A DNA stretch of 64,000 nt from Globodera rostochiensis. Taxonomy: Eukaryota; Nematoda; Chromadorea; Rhabditida; Heteroderidae. Under the pieces are notes generated by a model, which was given only the letters and a program-made list of their open reading frames with translations, did not search any database and was not told the origin of the DNA. The stretch's first letter is position 1; each line of letters starts with the position of its first letter. The DNA is taken from NCBI GenBank assembly GCA_018350325.1, contig JAEVLN010000003.1, positions 5,101,758-5,165,757 on the forward strand, in the 5' to 3' direction. The translations under genes and the position numbers were made by a program. Of the stretch, positions 21,989-34,651 are shown piece by piece.

Positions 21989-22640
21989 TGATTTGAATAA
22001 CGACAATTTGTGATTTGTTGTCGAATGTTACGGTCGTTTTATCGTTTATTTTCGTTGTCCATTAAAGCATTTCAATCACAGTCCTTGAAAATGGACGATC
22101 GATTTTAAAATTAAAAACGTCCTTGGAAAATGAAGTTAGCTGGAAGTTTAAATATTTGTATTTTAGGAGAAAATCATGATTTGGCATTGTATAGATTCAA
22201 AACAATAGAAAAAGCCCATTTTTAAATGCCCTTTCAACACATTAGATCTCTTGATCATTTTACGTTAATTTTGGAGCACAAATCGTTAAAATCTTCAATA
22301 ACTTTTCCAGCGGCGCTTTCGGCTCCGCCGACCCCCCCCCCCCCAGAATTCGCAAAAAAATTGCATTTGAAAAAATTCTCAAATCGCAGAATTTTTGACA
22401 CAAAATTTTACCCTAAAATGTCCAAAAACGTTATCAGATTGTATGCGCTGAGCAAGAAAATAGGAAATAATTATTAAATCGTTATAATATAGCAAATGCA
22501 AGGAAATAATATTAAATTGTTATAATCACGATAAATTCAAAGATGATCAGAACTTTTACTCAGCAGTCGTCAATTGTAAATGAAAATAATTGAACATGAA
22601 TCCATATAATGCCAAATAATGCGTTAAACCAAACTATTAA
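21989..22640. other. Intergenic, no gene seen
   Basis: AT-rich. A GGCGCTTTCGGCTCCGCCGA motif at about 22,311, followed by a C-run, belongs to the dispersed GGCGCC palindrome family. No exon supported. Confidence 0.45.
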
Positions 22641-22830
22641 ATTTATGCAACCATTTGGCCACTGCTTGAGCCGAAGAAGCTCCGGCACTGTCATCGGCCG
22701 GGAACTCGGGAAAAACATAACTGGATTCGGAGTTTGGGGCAATCGCCAAGAACGGTCGGAGAGAAACGGCGCAAACGATCGAATTCAAAAGGAAGGAACA
22801 AAAATCCGCAAATTTGTCGCGAGCACGCGA
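22640..22830 (-). pseudogene. F-box-like exon 3 remnant
   Basis: On the minus strand a fragment reads as the middle of exon 3 of the family: [26 protein letters not shown]. The flanks show no exon 2 or exon 4, and the frame breaks on both sides. Confidence 0.55.
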
Positions 22831-22839
22831 AATTCGACT

Positions 22840-23860
22840 AAATTAATTAAAAACTTAAAAAGTAACAAAAATTATAAATTAATAAAAAATTGAAAAGAAA
22901 TAAATAAAAGAAATGAATAAGAAATAAAATGAATGAATGAGAAAGGGCGAACTCTTGCTTACAAATAGATTCTAGGAATCAAGGGCTTTCGAATGGTACT
23001 AAATTCGAACAATTATTCTTGCACAATAATTTCCTTTTTGGCATCTAATTTTAAAAACGCAAATTATATTTTTATTCCGTATGATGCTAACGATTATATC
23101 AAATAAAAAAGCGATTAAAAAATTCCTTATTTTGTTTTCTAGGGATGACGAAAGTTTGAGAAGGATCTGAAGTATAGAACAAAAGTTATGAGTATCGGAA
23201 TGCGTGATACTTTTTTTATTGGCTAAAAAATGTGAGAGAGAACGCCAAACGAGAGAAAGTTAGAGAAAGAAAGGAAATTTGTTTAATTCTCTTGCACTCT
23301 CTATTATTGGCACACATCTCGTTTTTTGAGCCGCTGTGAGTACATAACAGGTCAAATTTACTACGAAATCAAAGTACACTCAAAAATTTTCTAAAGATCA
23401 ATTTAAATTTTGTGGTACCCGAGACCGGTGCCGTATTTTTGAAGCTTTTTAGGGGCAGGGGTCCGGCCGTCGGAATTGGAAATTTTAATGAGTTAGAAAA
23501 TAGCAAACAAAAAATCAAGATCCAATGTTTTGAGGACACATTTTTGATAAAATGGAAAATAAGTACATTTTAATTTTTAAGTACGAGGGTCCATTTTCAA
23601 GCACCGTACTTGTCATTAAAGTACGAATCCGAACCCTGTTTTAAAGCATAAAATTGCCAAACAAACAGCTGAACAAATTATTTAGGCAACAAAATGACGG
23701 ATAGTGAAAATTTGGGTAAATGTTGATCATAGGGCCCAGAAAGGAAATGACCCAGAACCAATTTTATAGGGTTTCTTATGCGCTAAAAATGAATAGGTAA
23801 CTTGAAATTTTAGGGTTTTGGTCAAAAATCTCCATTTTTGGCAATTTTTAAACCGTTCAA
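22840..23860. other. Intergenic with a dispersed repeat
   Basis: No gene. Bases about 23,373-23,640 (GTACACTCAAAAATTTTCT ... GTACGAATCCGAACCCTG) resemble 48,699-48,880 and, inverted, 52,685-52,862, so this is a dispersed repeat of unknown class. Confidence 0.45.
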
Positions 23861-24150
23861 AACCCGATTATCGCAGTGGGGTCAATTAAAATGCTGCAAT
23901 TACGCTCAGCTTTTCCCATGGGCCCAATTGTCTTCATCGCGCTCAATTGGACAACGAACAAATGGCCGATTTCGCCCCCTGGCCTTTGCGTGACACCAAT
24001 CGGTCCGGCCCTCAAACTGTCTTCTCGCCGTTCAAATTGCGGCACATCATTAGAAAACAAATACCTACCCGGAAAAAAGCACAAATTCACGCTGAAAGTT
24101 GTCCATTTTTGAGTCCTCCCATTTTTCGGACAAAAAATCCGCGCCCACAC
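23860..24150 (-). pseudogene. F-box-like exon 3/4 remnant, strongly decayed
   Basis: On the minus strand a piece resembling the exon 3 end (KNGRTQKW) and a decayed exon 4 (VPQFERREDSLR in place of [14 protein letters not shown], then a CSLSN-type stretch in place of RCPIERD) can be recognised. No open frame spans it. Assignment is by pattern only. Confidence 0.4.
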
Positions 24151-24549
24151 ATTTTGCTATTTCAAACGGCGAAATAGGGATTTACTCAAAAAGGCCGAAA
24201 TAGGGTTTAGGGACTAAAAAGTCGCTCTGATTCAAAAAAGCTGAATGCAAGCCCGTATGACGCCCATTCAAAATGAATGCTATTTACGGGCGTCAAACCC
24301 TATCCGAAAAAAAGGTTAAACCCTAAAAATCCGGGCTCTACATTTGGCCAAGGCTTATTTACCCCACCTCCCTACCGATGGGCAAGTAGCCGAGCAAATG
24401 CTTTTTCTTTTTTTACAAAATCGGCTATTTTTTTGCAAAGGATTGCCAAATGGCCAATTTTGGGAGATTCCGGCCATAACTTATTGGTGATTATTTGAAT
24501 TTCAACATATAATAAGCAGAATTTTGTGATCAATGTTCAGTCCATTTTA

Positions 24550-25399
24550 TTATTTGAATTTCCCTCCAAATCCCTCGTCCTCAGTTCTTTCTCTTTTGGG
24601 CTCATTCGGACCTTTGTTTATGTCAAGCAGTCTGAAAATTAAAATTATGACATAAATTTGTTTGAGGGTAGAGAACGTGCAGCTCGAACAGACACGGACC
24701 GGGCCATTTTTTCTGACATCTGGACCTGACACCCGAACCCCGGGGGGTTTGTTTTTGGAAAAGGGCCGCGGAAAAATTTAAATTTCATTTATTTTCTTGA
24801 ATATTTGTTTTGAGAAGGCCGCCCGCGTAAAGTTGCTAATTTTTTTTAAAATCCCTTACCCGTCGCCATGAAAGTGGCGGAAATGCCTGTTCAGATTATG
24901 ACGCAGGGTGAATGCCTTTCCGCAGGATTTGCACTAAAAAGTTCCATTTACAGAGAATATTTTCTAAACTTCTCACTCACCTCGAATGGCATCTCCCTCG
25001 TGTGGACACGCTGATGATAGTGTTAGATGGTTGACCTGTCGAAATTGCTTGCCACAATGTTGGCACTAAAATATATATATAATATTAAATTAAAAAATGG
25101 CATCTCTCAAATCTCTTCTGGACTCACCTCGAATGGCCTCCCCCGTGTGGACACGCAGATGATCAATTAAATTACATTTAAGACTAAATCGCAGGACAAT
25201 GTTGGCACTAAAAGTGTTCATTTAGTGGCAATTCCTCAACCAAAATATTGTGCTTACTTCATATGGCTTTTCTCCAGTATGCGTACGCATATGCCTTTTA
25301 AGGTGATATGGAGTCAAATGAAAATGGGCATTGGGTGCATTTGTACCGCTTGTCCACCGGTTTTTTGCCCATTAACATTATCTTTTCGATATTTCCCAT
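24550..25399 (-). pseudogene. C2H2 zinc-finger gene, one finger per exon, with an F-box-family-like last exon
   Basis: Exons on the minus strand: 25,399-25,258 (YKCTQCPFSF then HLKRHMRTHTGEKPYE), 25,207-25,128 (CQHC, RFSLKCNLIDHLRVHTGE), 25,065-24,981 (CQHCGKQFRQVNHL, HQRVHTREMPFE), 24,933-24,860 (CKSCGKAFTLRHNLNRH) and 24,631-24,550 (LLDINKGPNEPKRERT, to TAA). Borders are GT-AG. Finger 1 lacks 2 nt before HLKRH and fingers 2 and 3 also change frame inside, so it is either decayed or has sequence errors. TGEKP linkers point to a DNA-binding factor. The last exon resembles the DANEGP tail of F-box-like genes, so part of the gene may come from that family. Confidence 0.6.
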
Positions 25400-26232
25400 G
25401 AAGCTGGGTTGAAAATTAAATTTAATTGGAAATGTGCATAAAATTTGGATAAAGCAAAAACGAGATAAAGCGCCGTGTCGGATTTAACATTTTTCATAAT
25501 TAATCTGAGAGTGATATCGGCCAGAAATATGACATTGGGCTGTATTCTCACGAATTTGTCTGGCCAAAATGCTGAGCCATGGGAATCGGTCAGAAAACGG
25601 CTCATCGGGAATTGGGGTCCTGACGGAATTTTAAAATTCTATGTGCATGTTTTCCTAGGAAAAATATGCGTTTTGCTTCAAAATCATTTGAAAAGCAGAA
25701 ATTCAACGATTACTCGCTTCCATTGTAATTTGTGCTTTTTGGAGATTTCGAGGCCAAAATTGATTGTTGGAAATGGATGTTGGGGTGGCCAAAGAGCAAA
25801 AAAAGGCCGGTGGTACCAATCGCCGCCGGAAAATGGTTTGGCATTTAAGAAACAGAACATCTCTTTCATAAGGTTATTGAATTATTTTTGGACTTATTTG
25901 ATTAAGAAAGACAGTGTGGGGTGTGAAGATGGACATGAACATCACCAAATCGGCCGTCCTGCTCCGTCCACCCGCCCATTCTCCAGCACCAATCGCCATT
26001 TTCTGGGTCAGCGTTATGCACCTAAAATAAATATTCGTTGAAAATTATTTTTTTGGAGTTGAAGACGTAAGCAAAGTTATATAAATCAATTTAATTCCTC
26101 GTTCTGTTGTGATTTTTTTCATTTTTGTCTATATGTGTTAAGAAGAATGAAGAGTACGGCAGCAGAATTATTATTCATTTTTCAGTTTTTAGCTTATTGA
26201 ATAAAAATCATTTGAAAATGCAACAACAAAAA
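25400..26232. other. No recognised gene
   Basis: A 188-codon open frame on the plus strand (25,475-26,041) has no recognisable domain and low-complexity composition; I treat it as chance. Upstream exons of the zinc-finger gene could lie here on the minus strand (a frame with MSRFLTDSHG at about 25,605), but this is unsupported. Confidence 0.35.
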
Positions 26233-26640
26233 ATGTCGGACAACAATCCGAAAAGTGGAGAAACAATTGAAAGAAATATGAGTTTTGCCTTATACGGTCC
26301 TGGGACGAACGACCAAAAATTTTTGTGTGAAACAACTGGTCAAGTCTCAGTTTCATTTGCCACGACCTTGTTCGAAGTCTTCGAATTCTGTGGCCCTTTT
26401 GTGTTCGAACTGAAAGTGGCGTTGAAGCGATCGATTTGACCTTTTGGTGGACGCGCATTTCAATTCGAAATGGTCGTTGGGCTGGTTGGAAATTCGTCGC
26501 GCATACAACAGAAATGGTGCTGAAATTGTCAAATGCTTTAACGATAAACCGCTACTGGAGCGCCCGCTACTGGCAATGCCACAAAATGCGCTTCCAGACA
26601 AAGGACGCTCAATTTTATCAAAGCACGAAGCTCGAAGCCC
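26233..26640 (+). pseudogene. F-box-like gene, 5' half (exons 1 and 2), cut by satellite
   Basis: Exon 1 starts at 26,233 (MSDNNPKSGETIERN, a frame-altered form of MSDNPK...). Exon 2 from 26,351 carries [18 protein letters not shown] and, after a frame change, [23 protein letters not shown]. It stops near 26,640-26,700 where satellite block D begins. The 3' half of such a gene reappears after the satellite at 30,040 in the same orientation. Confidence 0.65.
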
Positions 26641-26702
26641 AAAATACCAAAGTTTTTTTACGACTCTCCAGCCCTGAAATTCATTGGACTACTCTTTTTG
26701 TT

Positions 26703-29700
26703 TATTAAACTAAAACAATTTAGATGGGGTGCATTCTTGTCCAAATTACTCTCGCCGTCTGACTCTCTCTTTTAGCACAATTTCTCAAAAAAAATAAAAT
26801 TTTTTAGAATTAAACTAAAACAATTTTTAGATGGGGTATTCTTGTCCAAATTACTCTCGCCGTCTGACTCTCTCTTTTAGTACACTATTTCTCAAAAATA
26901 AATTTTAAGAAATTAAACTAAAACAATTTTTAGGTGGGGTGCATTCTTGTCCATTACTCTCGCCGTCTGACTCTCTCTTTTTAGTACACTATTTCTCAAA
27001 AAAATAAAATTAAGAAATTAAACTAAAACAATTTTTAGATGGGGTGCATTCTTGTCCAAATTACTCTCGGTCTGACTCTCTCTTTTTAGCACACTATTTC
27101 TCAAAAAAATAAAATTTTTAGAATTAATAAAACAATTTTTAGATGGGGTGCAGTCTTGCCCAAATTACTCTCGCCGTCTGACTCTCTTTTAGCACACTAT
27201 TTCTCCAAAAAATAAAATTTTCAGAAATTAAACTAAAACAATTTAGATGGGGTGCATTCTTGTGCAAATTACTCTCGCCGTCTGATTCTCTCTTTTTAGT
27301 ACTATTTCTCCAAAAAATATAATTTTCAGAAATAAACAAAAACAATTTTAAGTTGAGGTATTCTTGTCCTAATTACTCTCGCCGTCTGACTCTCTCTTTT
27401 TAGTACACTATTTCTCCAAAAAATAAAATTTTCAGAAATTAAATTAAACAATTTTTAGATGGGGTGCATTCTTGTAAATTACTCTCGCCGTCTGACTCTC
27501 TCTTTTTAGTACACTATTTCTCCAAAAAATAAATTTCAGAAATTAAAGTAAAACAATTTTTAGATGGGGTGCATTCTTGTGCAAATTACTCGCCGACTGA
27601 CTCTCTCTTCTTAGTACACTATTTCTCAAAAAAATATAATTTTCAGAAAAAACAAAAACAATTTAAGTTGAGGTGCATTCTTGTCCTAATTACTCTCGCC
27701 GTCTGACTCTCTTTTTAGTACATTTCTCCAAAAAAATAAAATTTTCAGAAATTAAATTAAAACAATTTTAGATGGGGTGCATTCTTGTGCAAATTACTCT
27801 CGCCGTCTGACTCTCTCTTTTTAGTACACTATTTTTCCAAAAAATAAAATTTTCAGAAATTAAAGTAAAACAATTTTTAGATGGGGTGCATTCTTGTGCA
27901 AATTACTCTCGCCGACTGACTCTCTCTTCTTAGTACACTATTTCTCAAAAAAAATATAATTTTCAGAAATTAAACAAAAACAATTTTAAGTTGAGGTGCA
28001 TTCTTGTCCTAATTACTCTCGCCGTCTGACTCTCTCTTTTTAGTACACTATTTCTCCAAAAAAATAAAATTTTCAGAAATTAAATTAAAACAATTTTTAG
28101 ATGGGGTGCATTCTTGTGCAAATTACTCTCGCCGTCTGACTCTCTCTTTTTAGTACACTATTTCTCCAAAAAATAAAATTTTCAGAAATTAAAGTAAAAC
28201 AATTTTTAGATGGGGTGCATTCTTGTGCAAATTACTCTCGCCGACTGACTCTCTCTTCTTAGTACACTATTTCTCAAAAAAATATAATTTTCAGAAATTA
28301 AACAAAAACAATTTTAAGTTGAGGTGCATTCTTGTCCTAATTACTCTCGCCGTCTGACTCTCTCTTTTTAGTACACTATTTCTCCAAAAAAATAAAATTT
28401 TCAGAAATTAAATTAAAACAATTTTTAGATTGGGTGCATTCTTGCCCAAATTACTCTCGCCGTCTGACTCTCTCTTTTTAGCACACTATTTCTCAAAAAA
28501 ATAAAATTTTTAGAATTAAACTAAAACAATTTTTAGATGGGGTCAGTCTTGCCCAAATTACTCTCACCGACTGACTCTCTCTTCTTAGTACACTATTTCT
28601 CAAAAAAATAAAATTTTTAGAAATTAAACTAAAACAATTTTTAGATGGAGTGCATTCTTCTTGTCAATTACTCTCGCCGTCTGACTCTCTCTTTTTAGCA
28701 CACTATTTCTCAAAAAAAATAAATTCAGAAATTAAATTAAAACAATTTTTAGATGGGGTGCATTCTTGTGCAAATTACTCTCCGTCTGACTCTCTCTTTT
28801 TAGTACACTATTTCTCCAAAAAAAAAAAATAAAATTTTCAAATTAAAGTAAAACAATTTTTAGATGGGGTGCATTCTTGTGCAAATTACTCTCGCCGTGA
28901 CTCTCTCTTCTTAGTACACTATTTCTCAAAAAAATATAATTTTCAGAAATTAAACAAACAATTTTAAGTTGAGGTGCATTCTTGTCCTAATTACTCTCGC
29001 CGTCTGACTCTCTTTTTAGTACACTATTTCTCCAAAAAATAAAATTTTCAGAAATTAAATTAAAACAATTTAGATGGGGTGCATTCTTGTGCAAATTACT
29101 CTCGCCGTCTGACTCTCTCTTTTTAGTACTATTTCTCCAAAAAATAAAATTTTCAGAATTAAACTAAAACAATTTTTAGATGGGGTCTCTTGCCCAAATT
29201 ACTCTCACCGACTGACTCTCTCTTCTTAGTACACTATTTCTCAAAAATAAAATTTTTAGAAATTAAACTAAAACAATTTTTAGATGGGGTGTGCATTCTT
29301 GTTAAATTACTCTCGCCGGTCTGACTCCTCTTTTTTAGCACACTATTTCTCAAAAACATAATTTCAGAAATTAATTTAAAACAATTTTTAGATGGGGGTG
29401 CATTCTTGTGCAGAATTACTCGCCGTCGGACTCTCTCCTTTTTAGTACACTATTTCTGCCAAAAAAAAAAATAAAATTCAGAAATTAAAGTAAAACCATT
29501 TTTTAGATGGGGTGCATTCTTGTGCAAATTACTCTCCGACTGACTCTCTCTTCTTAGTACACTATTTCTCAAAAAAATATAATTTTCAGAAATAAAAAAC
29601 AATTTTAAGTTGAGGTGCATTCTTGTCCTAATTACTCTCGCCGTCTGACTCTCTCTTTTTAGTACACTATTTCTCCAAAAAAATAAAATTTTCAGAAATT

Positions 29701-30035
29701 AAATTAAAACAATTTTAGATGGGGTGCATTCTTGTGCAAATTACTCTCGCCGTCTGACTCTCTCTTTTTAGTACACTATTTCTCCAAAAAATAAAATTTT
29801 CAGAAATTAAAGTAAAACAATTTTTAGATGGGGTGCATTCTTGTGCAAATTACTCTCGCCGACTGACTCTCTCTTCTTAGTACACTATTTCTCAAAAAAA
29901 TATAATTTTCAGAAATTAAACAAAAACAATTTTTAGATGGGGTGCATTCTTGTCCAAATTACTCTCGCCGTCTGACTCTCTCTTTTTAGTACACTATTTC
30001 TCAAAAAAATAAAATTTTTAGAAATTAAACTAAAA
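26703..30035. repeat. 109-bp satellite, block D (diverged)
   Basis: About 31 monomers, more diverged and richer in small deletions than the other blocks. A GAAGTACA-like local type occurs: GCCGACTGACTCTCTCTTCTTAG and AATTTTAAGTTGAGGTGCATTC recur with a period of three monomers between 27,330 and 29,640, i.e. a higher-order repeat. It lies between two halves of an F-box-like gene. Confidence 0.95.
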
Positions 30036-30039
30036 ATTC

Positions 30040-30586
30040 GTCGCTCAATTAATGGAAGAAATGGCGCTGAAAATGGACTTCCGAAGGTGTTACGTAGTTT
30101 ATTTCTCCTACTAGTATTCGAAAGCAATGGGCACTGAAAATGGTGAGTTTTAAATGTGTTTAATTGGATTCTCCGATTTAAATCTTCACCTCAAAGGAAT
30201 TTGGCAATTCGACCGATCCGGTCAATTTCATCATCTGTCTTTTGTGGTTTTGATGAGATTGTGCCATTCAAATTGCAAAACAATTTGGGCCGATTGATGA
30301 CGCGATGCTCTGGCAAAGGCAAATGGCTGTTGGTCCGTTGTCCGATTGAGCGCGACGAAGACAAATGGGCCAAGTGGGAGCAGGAGGCGGCTAACTGTTG
30401 TCAGGGGAATAGCGTCGACATTTACTTTGGAGATAGAGGCACTAACGACGGGTAATGGCAAAATAGCATAAGATAATTCCTTATTCACTAAACCGATTAT
30501 TCACACACAGTCCTTTTGTGCGTCCTTTTGCTCCATTTTTGGGCTGACTTTATGAGGGAGGAGGAGGACGAACGGAATTTAATGGA
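30040..30586 (+). pseudogene. F-box-like gene, 3' half after satellite
   Basis: The end of exon 3 (GLPKVLRS...) is followed by a donor near 30,140 and exon 4 at 30,197-30,451 ([44 protein letters not shown]). In exon 4 one frame change lies near 30,250 and NNLTGER is shortened to NNLGR. A possible acidic last exon lies at 30,510-30,586 (GAGGAGGAGGAC). Same strand as 26,233-26,640, so probably one gene split by satellite. Confidence 0.65.
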
Positions 30587-30589
30587 ATA

Positions 30590-31590
30590 AACATTTATCA
30601 ATTTATATGTATCAAAGGATGGAGCGTCGTGAATAAAGGAGACATTTTTTTATTATCTAATGAGAATTCTAACTATTTTTCCAGTCTTTCCCGTTCCCGC
30701 AAAGAAATGATGTTTCAAACTTTAAATTTTTATACACAAAACCCCTTAAAAGCGAAAATGAGAGAGAAAGGGCGTTCTCGCTGCGCGCTCGCCCGGCCCG
30801 CATTTTCCACTTTTAGACACTTTGTCCGATTTTTTGCCACTGTCTTAAGAGCGAAACAACAAATTAAAACTTCCCCCAAACTCTCCTCCACAATTCCCCC
30901 CTCCTACAGCCATTAGACACTTTGTCATCACATAATTTGTCGACACTTTGTCCTAGCAAAAATTTTTTCTTTTCTGAAATCAGCGTATTCAAACAATTTT
31001 TCCTTATTTAAAATTCAAAATATCCCCAAACGGTCATTCCAATTCATTTATTTTTTTTCAATTCCTATTTGATTCCTGTTCCCGGAAATTTTATTTCACC
31101 AGTCTCTAATGTTGAGAATGAAAGTGATCGTTTTTGTTCAAAAAGTGCCAGAATTTTTTGAAATTAAAAAACGGTCTCAAGCAAATGGACAGTGGATGAA
31201 ATTTGGCACAATTCATACACTTAATCCGCATGTTTGATGATTTGTCTAGACTGACTTTAAAACGATCTCAAATAAAATGGAGATGCCCTAATTTTTGTTC
31301 ACAATATCTCCGAAGGGATTAAAATAACAAAATTTTTGCACCCGCCCCAGCGGCGGCAGATTCCATTTTCCTTTCATAGGCGTCAAATCCGAACTCTCTG
31401 AACTCAATTCGGCCGATTTTACCCTCTCTGGACCCTATTCAAACATTTTGTCGGATATTCATTTTTAAAAAAAAGATTGTTAAAATTGGACAAAACACGG
31501 GACTCGAATCATTTTGGACGGCTTTCCGGAAGAATTAAAAAATATCATTTCGTTTGGATTTGATCCCTCCCCCCCTCAACCACAGAACAG
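30590..31590. other. Intergenic, no gene seen
   Basis: The first part (to about 30,700) resembles the 3' flank of the F-box-like gene at 36.4-36.6 kb. The rest is AT-rich with no supported exon. Confidence 0.45.
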
Positions 31591-31599
31591 GTCAACTTC

Positions 31600-33843
31600 G
31601 GAAAAACAAGAACCATATTGTACGGAAAAAGCCAACAATTTCAGTGTTTAGTCTGAATCTCAGTCCGAAGAAGTACGCGTTTTGCGTGCCAAAATTGCCC
31701 AATTGGAGCGAACAAACGATCAATTCACCAACCTCCTCAAGTGGCGGTTTCAAGGCGCCACAAAATGCAAAGCGTAGGAGAATTGAAGAAGTTGAAGAAC
31801 ACGAAGAATTGGTCGGCAGAATGCGTGAGCAAATGGAGGAATGGAAAAGAATTACGAAACTCGAGCTTGAAAATGTGTGAATATATTTTCTAACAAAAAC
31901 AGTCTTTTTTCTTTGGCATTTGTTCAGAAGGAGGCACTCCGCACCGAAGGAACATCAGAAACTGCTAATTGCTCATAATGCTCTGCAGACAAAGCTGGAG
32001 CAGCATGAACAAACAGCAACAGAGCCGAGAGGACCACGAGAAACTGTTAAACGCTCAAAAGAATAATGGAAGAGATGAAGGAACAACGGAAAATGGACAC
32101 CTTTGAGGCAACAACAGCGCCAAGGAAACCAATGACAAAATCGATTGGTTAAATGAGGATCAGCAAGAAGCTTGTTTCCAGATCAGTTTTCCCGAGTCCA
32201 AACGACGATCAGCGACTTGGAACACAAGCAAAAGGATGCAGGAAGAATTTTTACGCAAAATGATTGAATCACTGAAGTCTGTCCAAGCGATGGTAGGCCG
32301 ATTTGGGGCGACTGAACATGGAGCAAAGTGATCAGAAGGCATTGCTGGAAAGATTTAATGGACTTGAACAAAAGCAAACGGCGAATTCTGAACACAAAAA
32401 GCACTGATCGCAACGATTGATCAAGTGGGTTTAAAGAGGAGGGCATCGGCTGATGTAAAGGCTATGATTTTCAATGAGTTGGTTAGGACCGGAATTTTTG
32501 GGAAAAGCGGAATCGGGGAAAAAATCGGGTTAGGACAAAAAATAAAAACAAATAATAGCAAAAAAAATCAGAATAAATACAACTTTTTAGATGCAATGAA
32601 CGTGAAGAGAAACTGAACAACATTTTGCAGTTTGAGGAAGAACAGAACAAAAAGTTGAGGAACAGAACAGAATGCTTCAGAAGCAAATGAATGAATTAGG
32701 AAACTGCTGGAAAAAGGAGCTCGAAAAGGTGGGAAATAATTTAAGAGCTATTTTTAAAGTTGGAGGGGACCGGCATTTTTGGAAAAATCGGCAGTGGAGT
32801 CAAAAGTCAAAAAACAATGACTAAATTTTGGTCCCAAAATTAAAGGGAATGAATCAGCTGAAGGAAGAATTGAGTGCAAAAATGGAGCAGTATCAGAACA
32901 AACAGCAACAGAACATCGACGCGTTCACAGAAGCACAAAATGGAAATGGTAGGGCAATTGTTGTTGTTTTAAAAGCTTTTAAAACAATTTGGTCTCATCT
33001 TTTTTGAAAAATAATATTTAAATTCAAATAAACAAAAAAATCAATTAGCAGGACTAATCCCGCAACAAAATCGATGGGATTCCACGGCATGTCACGACGA
33101 ACTCAAGCTCACTGAGCCCGATCGATTGATTGTCCAGTATACTGGAGAGAATTTGAGTAAAAACATTATTTTGTTATTAAATTAATTAAACCAAAAAAAA
33201 TTATGGTTTTTAACATTTTTGAATCCGTTTATTTAGCGTGGCGCTCTATTTTCGCTGAACGGCCAATTTCAAAAAACAATTTCGGCATTTTCTACTATGA
33301 AGTGTGGATATTAGCGAAAGAAAGGTAATTTAAATAAATAAATATTCAAGCTTTGAATGCTTTAGCTTTAAAACCAATTATTTATTTTAGCGCTACTATT
33401 CACATTGGACTTGGGAGCAAACAAATGCTTGGGCACACCGGTTGGATGGTGCAAAGGCACTTACGCATACGGAAGCCATGGCTATTTTGGGTCACGCGGT
33501 CGACGGATGTCGCGGACGCTCTTTGGTGGACGTCCGTACATCGAGAAAGCCCAAATTTGGGGGAGGGCGCCATCATCGGATGCGGCGTGGATTTGGCAAC
33601 TCCAAATAATTTACACAAAAAATGGGCAGCGTTTGAGTAAGAAAGAAAAAGAATAATAAAGAAATTTAATTTTAAGAATACACTAAATTTAGTTAACCAA
33701 TTTACATATTTGCGATTTTTTGGTTTTTGCAGAAACTACCGGTTTGCTTGCCCCTTTTGCCGGCGAATTGTTTCCGCGTTTCGTTGTGTTATCCTGGCGA
33801 CAAAATTGAAGCGACTTTGGGCCGGACTTTGAATAAATTCTGA
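31600..33843 (+). pseudogene. RanBPM-like coiled-coil plus SPRY gene, frame-broken
   Basis: N-terminal exon to 31,878 with coiled-coil sequence in two overlapping frames (LRAKIAQLERTND, then RRRIEEVEEHEELVGRMREQ); further coiled-coil exons near 31,926-32,330, 32,592-32,728 and 32,846-32,949 (LKEELSAKMEQYQNKQQQN). SPRY exons follow: 33,050-33,155 ([21 protein letters not shown]), 33,237-33,324 ([19 protein letters not shown]), 33,391-33,636 (IHIGLGSKQM, GTYAYGSHGYF, IIYTKNGQRL) and 33,731-33,843 (TTGLLAPFAGELFPR). The long SPRY exon changes frame at least three times. Cyst-nematode RanBPM-like genes have this coiled-coil/SPRY layout. Function unknown; several breaks could be sequence errors. 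Confidence 0.65.
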
Positions 33844-34024
33844 TGATGAGCAAGAAGCCCCCCGGACAGTGAAAAAACAATTTTTCTTTTAAAATTTATT
33901 TTTTTTTAAATGTGGTCGACGGATTTTGTTTCAAAAATTTGTCTGATTTGTTTTGTGCCATTTTGCAAATAAATTCCTTGAGAAAATTTTAAAATTTTTG
34001 ACTCAATTATTTTACTCAATTTAT

Positions 34025-34651
34025 TTGGCTGTATCGCAACACTTTCGGAAGTCCATCCCCGCGGGGTGTGCAACCATTTGACCACTGCATGACCAGAAGA
34101 AGCGCCCGAAGTTTTGCACAAATGGAGAATGGTCGGAGAGAAACAGCGAAAATGGTCGAGTTCGGAGGAACCCAAAAAAATGGCAAATGTTGTCTTGATC
34201 AGAGGCCAAATATTCTCGCGAATTATTTCCCAACTGCGGTTGGGGTAATTCTCGTTTGAATTGAAAGAATGGTCCCCTTGGAATCAAAAAGTCGGCGAGT
34301 TTTGGAGAAAATCGATAACAGTTCGGTCGATGTAACTAAAAGTTTATGTAAAAATCACTAACTTAGAAGGCTGGAAATGACCTTATTTCACGCCTTTGGA
34401 AGCCGATCACTTTGAGGAAGCGGCTCTTGCTGAATTGGCAGCTGACGCTCGACTTTACTGCCAATGAATTTGAATTTCAGCGCCATTACAGTCATTTGCG
34501 CGACAAATTTCCAACCGACCCAAGGCCCATATTTGAATTAAAATGCGCGTCCACCAAAAAGTCAAATCGATCGCTGAGAAGGCGCCACTCAGTCCGAGCA
34601 CAAAAGGGCCACAGAATTTGAAGACATCGAACAAAACGTCGTCGCACGAAA
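34025..34651 (-). pseudogene. F-box-like gene, exons 2-3, frame-broken
   Basis: Exon 2 spans 34,651-34,382 ([22 protein letters not shown] region, RRLPIQQ-type end) and exon 3 34,335 to about 34,025 ([31 protein letters not shown]). Both have 1-2 base losses. No exon 4 follows before the SPRY gene end at 33,843, and no exon 1 was recognised upstream. Transcribed towards the RanBPM-like gene if at all. Confidence 0.6.

Noticed and set aside
25475..26041. 188-codon plus-strand open frame
   Set aside because: No domain, no paralogue in the window, and no sign of a secretion signal; likely chance.
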